A DNA stretch of 64,000 bases. It comes from DATAEG01 sp963703085 (GTDB lineage Bacteria; Actinomycetota; Actinomycetes; Mycobacteriales; Jatrophihabitantaceae). The stretch covers positions 2,294,001-2,358,000 of the forward strand of contig OY969789.1 of the NCBI GenBank assembly GCA_963703085.1, read 5' to 3'. Position 1 is the stretch's first letter. Each line of letters opens with the position of its first letter. Of the stretch, positions 26,441 to 34,942 are shown piece by piece. The notes beneath the pieces were generated by a model. It worked only from the letters and a program-made list of their open reading frames with translations. It did not search any database and was not told the origin of the DNA. Made by a program: the position numbers and the translations under genes.

Positions 26441-26896
26441 ATGGCTGAGTTGAAGGAACGTCTGCGCACCGATCTCACCGCGGCGATGAAGGCGCACGAC
26501 GAATTGCGTGTCGCGACCGTGCGGATGGCGCTGACGGCGATCACCAATGAGGAGGTCGCGGGCAAACAAGCGCGCACCCTGGATGATGCCGAGGTGCTCA
26601 AGGTGCTCACTCGGGAGGCGAAGAAGCGCCGCGAGGCGGCCGAGGCCTATACGGCGGCCGGCCGCGATGAGCTGGCCGCGCGGGAACGCGCGGAGGGCGA
26701 CGTGCTGGCCGATTATCTACCGCAACAGCTCACCGACACCGAGCTGAGTGCTCTGGTCGCCGCCGCGATCACCGAGGTGGGCGCGACGGAGCAGCGTCAA
26801 ATGGGAGCGGTGATGAAGGTGGTCACGCCGCAGGTCGCCGGTCGCGCGGACGGCCAGCGGATCAGCACCGAGGTGAGGCGCCAGCTGAGCAGCTGA
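26441..26896 (+). CDS. GatB/YqeY domain protein
   Basis: A 151-residue protein of the YqeY family: helical N-domain (MAELKERLRTDLTAAMKAHD) and the tail domain of GatB (MGAVMKVVTPQVAGRADGQR). It probably binds tRNA and helps amidotransferase-type aminoacylation; biochemical evidence for the family is thin. It is divergent from the phosphoesterase and convergent with the PBP gene, whose annotated end overlaps it by 35 bases. Confidence 0.92.
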   Translation: MAELKERLRTDLTAAMKAHDELRVATVRMALTAITNEEVAGKQARTLDDAEVLKVLTREAKKRREAAEAYTAAGRDELAARERAEGDVLADYLPQQLTDTELSALVAAAITEVGATEQRQMGAVMKVVTPQVAGRADGQRISTEVRRQLSS

Positions 26897-29399
26897 CCAG
26901 CTGGCGGCCGGTCCAGCCGCAGCCGGCCGACGCATGCGGACAGTTGCTAGTGCGGGTGGCGACCCGGCGGGGTGTGGCCGCCACCGCTGTGGTGCCACCG
27001 CTGTTCCCGCCGCCGCTGCTCTTCTTCTTCTTTTGCTTCTGCGGGGGCGGCGGGATGTAGATCGACTTGCCGTTGCTCATGCAGTAGTAGACAGTCGCGC
27101 CCGGCGCGGCGATTTGCGGACCGTCGTAGGCGACGGTGCCCTGCAGGTAGTTGCTGCCACAGGGGATGGGGTAGGCGACCGGCTTGAATCCCTGGTCCTT
27201 GAGATTCTGCACGGCCTCCGACTCCGACTTGCCCACCACCGACTGCACCTGAGTGCCGTTCGGGATGTCGCTTGCACTCGGCCAATGCCAGGTCTGCGCG
27301 CCCAGGTACTTGCCATAGGCGGCCAGGTAGTAGTTGGCCGCGTAGGCGCCGAAAATGTCAGTCCCCGAGTTGTACACGCCCTTGATGTGCAGCGTGGCGC
27401 TCGGATGATCGACGTTGTACATGCCGGTAGCGGACACCAGCATCGGGGTCAGGCCGACGAACCAGATGGCACTGTTCTGGCCGTTGTCGGTGCAGTTCGT
27501 CCGGGTGGCATTGCAGGTAGCCGCGTTGTTGGTTCCGGTCTTACTGGCGATGTAGTGCGAGTCGCGACCGTAGGAGCTGTAGAACGGAGACACCGGCCCG
27601 GACGCGGTTCCCTGAGTGGTATCGCCCTTCATGATGTCGACAGCGGTGCGGGCCACCCACGGGTCCATCTTCCGTACGCAGGCCGGGTGGGTGTACTTCA
27701 CTGCCGCGCCGGCAGCGGTGGTGATCGACTTGATGGGGTTCGGCGGGCAGTAGATGCCGTCGTGCGCGGCGACGCCGTATGCAGCGCTCAATTCCAGCGG
27801 GCTGGTACCGACCTGACCCAAGGTGAAGGTCAACTGGCTCTCGTCGATCGCGGTCTGCGCAACCGTTTTGCCGGTCGGCTTGCCGGTATCCGGGTTGTAC
27901 TGGGGATCGTTGAGCGAGTTCATCCCGAGGCTCAGCGCCGTCTTCACGATCGTGGAGATGTCGCAGTCGAAGAACTGGTCCTCGATGCCGACGAAGTACG
28001 TGTTCGACGACTGCACGGTCGCGTCACGCAGAGTCATGGTTGTCGGATAGGACCCGGCATTCTTGGGGTGATAGTTCAGCTCAGGACAGTTGCGCAGGGT
28101 GTAAGCACCGCTGCCGGCAGTGCTGAGCGTGAGATCTGGCTTCGCCCCGGCCGTCAGAGCAGCGATCAGCGAGAAGTACTTGTACGTGGAACCGGTACCC
28201 GGAGCGGCCGCGGTGAAGAGCGGGTTGGACGTGTACGCCGTGTTGCCCTTGTGCGCCTCACCGTAGTCGTAGCGCTTGCTGGTGATCATCGACAGGATCG
28301 CGCCGGAGCGAGGGTCGATGGCGGGGGAGACGACCGTGGCCGGGTCGGCCGCGCTGTACTTCTTCCACACCGCCTTCTGGCCGCTGGTCTGCAGGCTGGC
28401 GTTCAGCGACGTGATGATCTTGTAGCCGCCGGTGTTGAGCTTGTCCAAGCTGATCTTGGCAGTGTTCTGCAGCCAGTTGACGACGTAGTCGCAGAAGAAG
28501 CCGCCGTTGGCGATGTTCTGGTTCGAGTAGGCGCAACCCTGCGCCAACGTGCTGGACTTACCTGCCGGCGACAGCTTGATCGGCGCATTCTTGTAGGACG
28601 TGGCCTGCTCTGGGGTGATGTCCTTCTGCGATGCCATGTTGTCGATGACCTGATCGCGCCGTTCCCGGGCCGCTTTCAAATTCTGGTATGGGTCGTACAG
28701 CGTCGGGTTCTTCACCAGACCGACGAGTACCGCGGCTTCTGGTATCGAAAGTTGCGCGGGAGTCTTGTTGAAGTACGTCTTGGCGGCGACGGCGATGCCG
28801 TAGGAGTGCTCACCGAAGTAGGCGATGTTCAGATACTTGCCGAGGATGTCGTCCTTGGAGTACTTCTTCTCCAGGTCGATCGCGCACTTGGCCTCGTAGA
28901 TCTTGCGGTTGAGGTTCTGGTCGATCGCGTCGGCCCGCTCCTGGTCAGTGGTCGCCTGGTAGAAGCGAACCTGCTTGACGTACTGCTGCGTCAACGTGGA
29001 GGCGCCCTGGGTGCTCCCGCCGGACTCGGACAACAGCGCCCGGAACGTGCCACGCGGATCGACCCCGTGATGGCTGTAGAAGCGCCGGTCCTCGGTATCG
29101 ATCAGAGCGCGCTGCACGGTCTTCGGGATCGAGGACAGCGGGACGACCTGGCGGTTCTGGTCGAAGAGCGTGGCCAGGACGGTGCGGCCGTCGCTGGCCA
29201 AGATGGTGGTGCGCTGCTGGACCGCGGACTCTTGCAAGTTGCACTTCGTGTCCAGGAACTTGACGGCCTCGTTGCGGGTCACCAGACCGGCGCCCACGAA
29301 GTACGGGAGCACGAAACCGGAGGCCAGCAGGCCGGCCACGGTGAGCAGCCCGATCAACTTCGCAAGCGTGAGCGCCTTTGACGCGCCGGGAGAAGCCAC
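26862..29399 (-). CDS. ponA2: class A penicillin-binding protein (PonA2 type)
   Basis: An 845-residue bifunctional peptidoglycan synthase. It has a membrane anchor (about 12-38), a GT51 transglycosylase with DTEDRRFYSHHGVDPRG (Glu about 103) and GASTLTQQYVKQV, and a transpeptidase with STYK (about 404), SSN (about 463) and SKTGT (about 618). A PASTA domain (about 715-785) follows. The last about 35 residues are unusual (AVAATPRRVATRTSNCPH) and overlap yqeY; another frame would end HSGGGHTPPGRHPH at 26947, so a frameshift near the 3' end is likely. Two Get3-type ATPase genes follow on the same strand upstream. Confidence 0.95.
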   Translation of the reverse strand: MASPGASKALTLAKLIGLLTVAGLLASGFVLPYFVGAGLVTRNEAVKFLDTKCNLQESAVQQRTTILASDGRTVLATLFDQNRQVVPLSSIPKTVQRALIDTEDRRFYSHHGVDPRGTFRALLSESGGSTQGASTLTQQYVKQVRFYQATTDQERADAIDQNLNRKIYEAKCAIDLEKKYSKDDILGKYLNIAYFGEHSYGIAVAAKTYFNKTPAQLSIPEAAVLVGLVKNPTLYDPYQNLKAARERRDQVIDNMASQKDITPEQATSYKNAPIKLSPAGKSSTLAQGCAYSNQNIANGGFFCDYVVNWLQNTAKISLDKLNTGGYKIITSLNASLQTSGQKAVWKKYSAADPATVVSPAIDPRSGAILSMITSKRYDYGEAHKGNTAYTSNPLFTAAAPGTGSTYKYFSLIAALTAGAKPDLTLSTAGSGAYTLRNCPELNYHPKNAGSYPTTMTLRDATVQSSNTYFVGIEDQFFDCDISTIVKTALSLGMNSLNDPQYNPDTGKPTGKTVAQTAIDESQLTFTLGQVGTSPLELSAAYGVAAHDGIYCPPNPIKSITTAAGAAVKYTHPACVRKMDPWVARTAVDIMKGDTTQGTASGPVSPFYSSYGRDSHYIASKTGTNNAATCNATRTNCTDNGQNSAIWFVGLTPMLVSATGMYNVDHPSATLHIKGVYNSGTDIFGAYAANYYLAAYGKYLGAQTWHWPSASDIPNGTQVQSVVGKSESEAVQNLKDQGFKPVAYPIPCGSNYLQGTVAYDGPQIAAPGATVYYCMSNGKSIYIPPPPQKQKKKKSSGGGNSGGTTAVAATPRRVATRTSNCPHASAGCGWTGRQLVSCSAGASPRC

Positions 29400-29452
29400 T
29401 CATGGAGGGTACCGGGGCGCTTCTCGCGGGCCGGTTCGTTGCTGGGAGAGTC

Positions 29453-30622
29453 TCAGCCAGCCGGTGTCTGTTTGGCGAGTAATGTTCCGATCGTTCTCAG
29501 GCCGGCCAGATCGTGCACGTCACCGGGGAGACTGGCGACCCGGGCCACCGCAACACTGGGATGAGCCGCGGAAAACCGGCGGGACATGCGCTCGTCGGCA
29601 TCCGCTACGTGCGCGAGTTCGGCGTGAACTTGCAGTGCCGTGCGGGCCAACCGCGTTTCGCTGGGCTCAGATTTCGCGACCGCGCCGAGGCGTTCCAGGC
29701 CGACCTCGGCAGCCCGGGCAGTGAGCGGCGCGGTCACCTCGTGGACGCGATTGAGCACCAGGCCGGCCAGCGGCATCCCCTCGGCAGACAACCGCTCCAC
29801 GAAGAACGACGCCTCCCGCAGCGCGTCAGGCTCGGGGGCGGCAACCACGAGGAAGGCGGTGCCGTCGGCCTTGAGCAGCTCGTAGGTCTGTTCAGCGCGC
29901 TCCCGGAACCCGCCGAACATCGTTTCCAGAGAGGTGACGAACGAGGCGACATCGGAGAGCAGGTCGCTGCCGAGAACCTTGGTCAGGATCCGGGTGAACA
30001 GCGTGAAGGACGCGGCCACCACTTTCAGGTATGCGCGGCCACCGGCCCGGGCCGGCGCTGTGATGAGCCGGATCATCCGTCCGTCCAGGAAGCGGCCCAA
30101 TCGGTTCGGGGCGTCGAGAAAGTCCAGCGCGGATCGCGACGGGGGCGTGTCCACCACGATGAGATCCCACGGCGCGTCCTCGGCGTTGGCATGCATACCC
30201 TCGCGCAATTGCGAGAGCTTCTCCATCGCCATGTACTCCTGCGTGCCGGCGAAGGATGAGGACAGCGATTGATAGAACGGGTTGGCGAAAATCTGCTCGG
30301 TGCGGTCCGCTGTGCTGTGCGCAGCAACGACCTCGTCGAAGGTGCGCTTCATATCCAGCATCATCGCGAACAGCCGGCCCGTGCCTTTGGTGCCGGCCAC
30401 TTCGCGGGGCCGGTTGTCCAGCTCGGTGAGCCCGAGGGATTGGGCCAGCCGGCGGGCCGGGTCGATGGTGAGTACGACGACGCAGCGGCCCCGCTCGGCA
30501 GCGCGCAAGGCGATCGCCGCCGCCGTCGTGGTCTTACCGACGCCGCCGCTGCCGCAGGCCACGATGACATCTGTGCGCGGGTTGTCGATCAGCGCGTCGA
30601 TGTCCAGAGCTGAGACGCTCAT
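29453..30622 (-). CDS. Get3/ArsA-type ATPase, Rv3680-like
   Basis: A 389-residue P-loop ATPase. ATG at 30622 gives MSVSALDIDALIDN, matching the M. tuberculosis Rv3680 start; a GTG at 30643 is possible. Motifs: CGSGGVGKTTTAAAIALR (Walker A with signature Lys), LTIDPARRLAQSLG, and VDTPPSRSALDFLD. These proteins form a heteromeric pair with the adjacent Rv3679-like subunit; reported roles concern anion or nitrosative-stress handling. In M. tuberculosis whiB4 lies between this gene and ponA2, but only 53 bases separate them here. Confidence 0.93.
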   Translation of the reverse strand: MSVSALDIDALIDNPRTDVIVACGSGGVGKTTTAAAIALRAAERGRCVVVLTIDPARRLAQSLGLTELDNRPREVAGTKGTGRLFAMMLDMKRTFDEVVAAHSTADRTEQIFANPFYQSLSSSFAGTQEYMAMEKLSQLREGMHANAEDAPWDLIVVDTPPSRSALDFLDAPNRLGRFLDGRMIRLITAPARAGGRAYLKVVAASFTLFTRILTKVLGSDLLSDVASFVTSLETMFGGFRERAEQTYELLKADGTAFLVVAAPEPDALREASFFVERLSAEGMPLAGLVLNRVHEVTAPLTARAAEVGLERLGAVAKSEPSETRLARTALQVHAELAHVADADERMSRRFSAAHPSVAVARVASLPGDVHDLAGLRTIGTLLAKQTPAG

Positions 30623-30650
30623 GGACGCTGCCCGGGAAGGCACGCCGCGG

Positions 30651-31622
30651 TCATCCGGAGTCCCGGTCCAGTAGATCGGCGAGGTCGAAGAGCACTCCCA
30701 GATCCACCGGCGGGGCGAACTCCGGCAGCCGGACGATCGGCAGACTCAACGTTTTCAACTGGGCGAGGTTCGTGTGCTGGACCTTCTGCCGCTGGGCATA
30801 ACCAGTGACCTCCCTGGCCAGTCCGGGCACGGCCGCCTCGTCGATGCCGGCGGCGCTCAGCCCGGCCCCGAGCGCGGTGCGGTCGGGACGTCCCCGGGTC
30901 AGCACCGCGGAATCGACCAGATCCGGACGAGCCCGGTTGACCAGCACCGCGCCGAGATGGAAGCCCGCGGACTCCAGGTCGGCGGCCGCGTCGATGGTCT
31001 CCTGAACCGGTAGCTCCTCCAGCAAGGTCACCAGGTGTACTCGGGTCTGCGCGCTGTGCAGCACCTTGATGACGCCCTGGCTCTGCTTGTGGATGGGGCC
31101 CATCTTGGTCAGCCCGGCGACGTCCTTCGTCACGTCCAGGAACTGCCGGATGCGTCCGGTCGGCGGGGCATCGAGAACCACCGCATCGTAGGCGGGCCGG
31201 CCGTCCTTCTCCTTTCGGCTGACCGCCTCCTTCACCTTGCCGGTGAGCAGAACGTCGCGCAATCCGGGCGCGATGGTGGTGACGAAGTCGATGGCACCCA
31301 TGGAGCGCAGCGCCCGGCCGGCCCGTTTCAGGTTGTAGAACATCTCGAGGTATTCCAACATCGCCCGTTCCGGGTCGACCGCCAGCCCGTACACCTCACC
31401 GCGGCGCGGGGCATGCGCGAGAAGCGTTTCCCGGTAGGGCAGCGGTGGGGTGTCGAAGAGCTGGGCGAGGCCCTGCCGGCCCTCCACCTCGACCAGCAGC
31501 ACGGACCGCCCGCCCGCGGCCAGGCTGATCGCGAGGGCGGCGGCGACAGTGGTTTTCCCGGTGCCGCCCTTCCCGGTCACGACGTGCAGGCGGGCACCGT
31601 CGAGCACCCGCTTCGGCAGCAT
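30651..31622 (-). CDS. Get3/ArsA-type ATPase, Rv3679-like
   Basis: A 323-residue partner ATPase: VTGKGGTGKTTVAAALAISL (Walker A), LLVEVEGRQGLAQLFD, and VVLDAPPTGRIRQFLD. It is upstream of the Rv3680-like gene on the same strand, 28 bases from the preferred start. Both subunits keep complete nucleotide sites. No tail-anchored-protein chaperone features (client groove methionines) are obvious. Confidence 0.93.
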   Translation of the reverse strand: MLPKRVLDGARLHVVTGKGGTGKTTVAAALAISLAAGGRSVLLVEVEGRQGLAQLFDTPPLPYRETLLAHAPRRGEVYGLAVDPERAMLEYLEMFYNLKRAGRALRSMGAIDFVTTIAPGLRDVLLTGKVKEAVSRKEKDGRPAYDAVVLDAPPTGRIRQFLDVTKDVAGLTKMGPIHKQSQGVIKVLHSAQTRVHLVTLLEELPVQETIDAAADLESAGFHLGAVLVNRARPDLVDSAVLTRGRPDRTALGAGLSAAGIDEAAVPGLAREVTGYAQRQKVQHTNLAQLKTLSLPIVRLPEFAPPVDLGVLFDLADLLDRDSG

Positions 31623-31722
31623 CCGCTCAGCCTACAAACACACCGCCAGGGCTGGGCGGTAGCGTCGCGACCATGGATGTTCGCGCCACTCCCCCCAACT
31701 CCTGCGCAGCTGCGAGGTGCGC

Positions 31723-32208
31723 ATGAGCGCGACGAGCAAGTTGGCCGATCTCGGCCTGACCCTGCCGGCCATCGCTGCGCCGCTGGCCGCGTACGTGCCG
31801 GCAGTGCGCACCGGCCGGTACGTCTACACCTCCGGACAACTACCGCTGACCAACGGCACGTTGTCGGCCACCGGCAAGGTCGGCCGGGACGTCACTCCTG
31901 AGGACGCCTGTGACCTGGCCCAGCTGTGTGCGTTGAACGCGCTCGCCGCCGTGCAGTCCGTGGCTGACCTGGACTCGGTGATCAGGGTGGTGAAGGTGGT
32001 CGGCTTCGTCGCGTCTGTTCCGGAGTTCACCGGGCAGCCTGCCGTCATCAACGGGGCCAGTCAGCTGCTCGGCGCGGTATTCGGCGACGCCGGCGCCCAC
32101 GCTCGGTCGGCGGTCGGGGTGGCGGCGCTCCCGCTCGATGCGCCGGTCGAGCTGGAGCTGGTTGTCGAAATTGCCAGCGGCCCGGAAAGTGGCGAGCCGG
32201 TCGGATGA
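31723..32208 (+). CDS. RidA family protein
   Basis: A 161-residue YjgF/RidA protein (MSATSKLADLGLTLPAIAAP; body VRTGRYVYTSGQLPLTNG, then VVKVVGFVASVPEFTGQPAV). RidA enzymes remove reactive enamines from PLP-enzyme side reactions, but the key Arg of canonical RidA (IRV) is replaced by ELELVVEIA, so another subfamily is likely. It corresponds to Rv3678c. The stop overlaps the NUDIX start (ATGA), first of a three-gene coupled unit. Confidence 0.9.
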   Translation: MSATSKLADLGLTLPAIAAPLAAYVPAVRTGRYVYTSGQLPLTNGTLSATGKVGRDVTPEDACDLAQLCALNALAAVQSVADLDSVIRVVKVVGFVASVPEFTGQPAVINGASQLLGAVFGDAGAHARSAVGVAALPLDAPVELELVVEIASGPESGEPVG

Positions 32209-32984
32209 GCGCGGCTCCCACGCAGGTGCCGGCCCGGCCGGCGGCGACGGTCGTGCTGTTGCGCGACGGCGCCGAGGGCGTCGAGGTCTGGCTCATGCTG
32301 CGCGTGCGCGGGATGGCCTTCGCCGGTGGCATGACGGTGTTCCCCGGCGGCCGCGTGGACGAGGCGGACGCGGACATCGGGGTGCCGATGACCGGCGGTG
32401 ATGTCGCCGCGCTGGCCGCCAGGCAGGGCGAGCCGGTCGAGGTGACCCGGGCAGCCCTCGTCGCGGCGGCTCGGGAAACGTTCGAGGAGACCGGAGTTCT
32501 GCTGACCCGGCCGGTGGTGGAGGCCGATGTCGGCGAGCTGCGCCACCGCGTCGAGACCCGCCAGGTTTCCTTCGCCGATGCGCTGCGTCAGCTCGATGCG
32601 GCGATCGACTTGTCGCTGCTGCACGCCTGGGCCCGATGGGTGACACCGGTCGACGAGCCGCGCCGCTACGACACCCACTTCTGCCTCGCCCAGCTCCCGT
32701 TCGGCGCCGTCGTGTCGGCCGACACTCCAGAGGCCGCCGCCGCGTCGTGGGTGCCGATCACTCGCGCAGTCGCCGAAGCCGAGGCCGGCGAGCGGTTGAT
32801 GCTCCCGCCGACGCTGGCCGTGTTGCGCGGTCTGGCGCAGTACCCGTCCGTCGCGGATGCGCTGGCCGACGCCGACCGCCGCTCGCTCGAGCCGGTCATG
32901 CCAGTGATCAGGCGTAGCGGTGCCGGCCTCGTCGCGGTCCTGCCGGACGGAACCGAGCTGACCTTGCCCACGCTGACGCCATGA
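32205..32984 (+). CDS. NUDIX hydrolase (NUDT19-like)
   Basis: A 259-residue protein. The NUDIX box is split by an insertion: FPGGRVDEADAD, then ALVAAARETFEETGVLL. Gly, Glu and the REx2EE core are present. The long spacing is as in NUDT7/NUDT19-type CoA hydrolases, but specificity is not visible. It overlaps the genes on both sides by four bases, so it is coupled with RidA and the MBL protein. Confidence 0.88.
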   Translation: MSAAPTQVPARPAATVVLLRDGAEGVEVWLMLRVRGMAFAGGMTVFPGGRVDEADADIGVPMTGGDVAALAARQGEPVEVTRAALVAAARETFEETGVLLTRPVVEADVGELRHRVETRQVSFADALRQLDAAIDLSLLHAWARWVTPVDEPRRYDTHFCLAQLPFGAVVSADTPEAAAASWVPITRAVAEAEAGERLMLPPTLAVLRGLAQYPSVADALADADRRSLEPVMPVIRRSGAGLVAVLPDGTELTLPTLTP

Positions 32985-33793
32985 CCGGTCATCCGGCATA
33001 CGGTCGACTGCGCCAGGTCACCGCGACAGCAGCCGTACTACTTGCCGAAAACCCGGGCCCGATGACGCTGGACGGCACCAATACCTGGCTGCTGCGAGAT
33101 GCGCCGGAGCGGGAGTCGGCCATCGTGGTGGACCCCGGACCGGACGACGCGGCCCACCTCGACCGGATACTCGCCGCGGCTGGCCGGGTGGAGACGATCC
33201 TGCTCACCCATGGCCACGCCGACCACAGCGAGGGGGCGCGCCGGCTTGCCGGGATGAGCGGCGCGCCGGTGCGCTGCGTCGACCCCGCATTTCGACGTGG
33301 CGACGAGGGACTCTCCGAAGGTGCTGTCGTCACCGCCGCCGGTGTCGAGGTGCACGTATGGGCCACTCCCGGCCACACCGCGGACTCGCTGTCGTTGCTA
33401 CTCCCCGCTGGACAAGCGGCGGACGGCGCCGGGGCGGTGCTCACCGGCGACACCGTGCTCGGCCGGGGCACCACCGTCATCGCGCACCCAGACGGCAACC
33501 TGGCCGCTTATCTCGCTTCGCTGCGCCGGCTGGCCACCCTCGGCGGGATGACTGTGTTACCCGGTCACGGCGGCGAGCTGCCCGACGCCGCTGCAGCTGC
33601 CGAGCATTACCTGGCGCATCGCGCGCAGCGTCTCGATCAGGTCCGGGCAGCCCTGTCGGACCTGGGACTGCCGGCGGACGACTCGTCGACCGATGCCGTG
33701 GTCGCCGCGGTCTACGCCGACGTCGACCGAACCCTCTGGCCCGCCGCCGCCTGGTCGGTACGAGCCCAACTCGAGTACCTGCGCAGCAGGTAA
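32981..33793 (+). CDS. metallo-beta-lactamase-fold hydrolase (Rv3677c-like)
   Basis: A 270-residue LACTB2-type protein. Metal motifs: LLTHGHADHSEG (HxHxDH), VWATPGHTADSLS, LTGDTVLGRG, and VLPGHGGEL. A C-terminal winged-helix-like segment (SSTDAVVAAVYAD) is as in endoribonuclease LACTB2 relatives. An RNase or thioester hydrolase role is possible. It ends 14 bases from the convergent crp gene. Confidence 0.9.
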   Translation: MTGHPAYGRLRQVTATAAVLLAENPGPMTLDGTNTWLLRDAPERESAIVVDPGPDDAAHLDRILAAAGRVETILLTHGHADHSEGARRLAGMSGAPVRCVDPAFRRGDEGLSEGAVVTAAGVEVHVWATPGHTADSLSLLLPAGQAADGAGAVLTGDTVLGRGTTVIAHPDGNLAAYLASLRRLATLGGMTVLPGHGGELPDAAAAAEHYLAHRAQRLDQVRAALSDLGLPADDSSTDAVVAAVYADVDRTLWPAAAWSVRAQLEYLRSR

Positions 33794-33807
33794 CTGGGCG
33801 ATCGGGG

Positions 33808-34482
33808 CTAGCGCGCTCGCCGGGCCAGTCGCTCGCGGTCGAGGATGACGACGCTCTTGCCCTCGAGCCGCAGCCAGCCACGCGCAGCGAAGTCGGCCAG
33901 CGCCTTGTTGACCGTCTCGCGCGACGCGCCGACGAGTTGGGCCAGCTCTTCCTGGGTGAGGTCGTGGGTCACGCGCAACTGACCGCCGTCGACGGAGCCG
34001 AACTTCTGGGCGAGTTGCAGCAGTTGCTTCGCCACCCGGCCGGGCACGTCGACGAAGATCAGGTCGGCCAGCATCGTGTTGGTGCGCCGCAACCGGCGAG
34101 CGATCACGCGCATGAGTTGCAGCGCGATCTGCGGGCGTTCGGCAACCCAGCGCACCAGTGCTTCCTTGGGCAGCACGGCTACCCGGGAATCGGTCACGGC
34201 AACCGCGGTCGCCGTGCGCGGGCCGGGGTCGAATAGGGAGAGCTCGCCGAACTGATCGGACGGGCCCATCACCGCCACGAGGTTCTCCCGCCCGTCGCTG
34301 GCGCGCCGGCCCAGCTTCACCTTGCCGGTGAGAACGATGTAGAGGCTGTCCCCGGGCTCCCCCTCGTGGAAGAGCACCGTGCCTCGTGGAGCATCGACCG
34401 CTTCGAACTGGTTGGCCAGCGCCTCAGCGTCCTCGCTGTCGACGCCTTGGAACAGTCCCGCCTTGGCGAGCACCTCGTCCAC
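33808..34482 (-). CDS. crp: Crp/Fnr-family cAMP-responsive regulator
   Basis: A 224-residue global transcription regulator, GTG start (MDEVLAKAGLFQGV). The cyclic-nucleotide fold has GEPGDSLYIVLTGKVKLGRR, FGELSLFDPGPRTATA (cAMP pocket), and the DNA-binding helix-turn-helix has LTQEELAQLVGASRETVNKA. The sequence runs closely parallel to mycobacterial Crp (Rv3676) and GlxR. It probably controls carbon metabolism and resuscitation genes; no obvious binding site was seen upstream of itself. Confidence 0.97.
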   Translation of the reverse strand: MDEVLAKAGLFQGVDSEDAEALANQFEAVDAPRGTVLFHEGEPGDSLYIVLTGKVKLGRRASDGRENLVAVMGPSDQFGELSLFDPGPRTATAVAVTDSRVAVLPKEALVRWVAERPQIALQLMRVIARRLRRTNTMLADLIFVDVPGRVAKQLLQLAQKFGSVDGGQLRVTHDLTQEELAQLVGASRETVNKALADFAARGWLRLEGKSVVILDRERLARRAR

Positions 34483-34582
34483 GCCTACTCCTTCGCCAGG
34501 CCGAGCGAGCTGATCTCACACGACACGGCGGATTCTAGAGTGAGCGCGGTTCCTGGCAAGGTCCGCCAAGCGTTCGCGGCGG

Positions 34583-34834
34583 CTACCGGTCGGCCCGCTC
34601 GCGCGCTGCCGGTGCCCGGCGCCACTTGAAGCTGAGCCGTTCGCGGAAGCGGCGCAGCGCTGAATCGGTGCCTTCGTGGACGAGGGTGGACAGCTCCTGA
34701 GGGTTTGCCTCGTCGAAGAACTCCTCGACGCTGCGCTCGGTCGCGGCTCGGCTCAGTGGCTCCTCCACCCGTCCCATGAACAGCAGGAAGCCGAGCAGGA
34801 GGAACGGCACCAGCAACACCAGCAGACCAGCCAT
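34583..34834 (-). CDS. small membrane protein, Rv3675-like position
   Basis: An 83-residue protein with one N-terminal membrane helix (MAGLLVLLVPFLLLGFLLF) and a charged cytosolic tail (RRFRERLSFKWRRAPAARER). It sits between crp and nth, as the unknown membrane protein Rv3675 does in M. tuberculosis. No function is known. Confidence 0.75.
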   Translation of the reverse strand: MAGLLVLLVPFLLLGFLLFMGRVEEPLSRAATERSVEEFFDEANPQELSTLVHEGTDSALRRFRERLSFKWRRAPAARERADR

Positions 34835-34942
34835 GACGTAGCCGATTGTGCCGCATCCTCGTCCTGATTCGGACCGGCGCGCCCGCGCCGGCCGTCCGGC
34901 GCCGTCGCTGCCGACGTCGGAACGCCCTCGTAGGCTGGCGCG

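Noticed and set aside
26934..29381. 815-codon frame antisense to the PBP gene
   Set aside because: Mirrors codon bias of the PBP gene; Val/Arg/Gly-rich without motifs.
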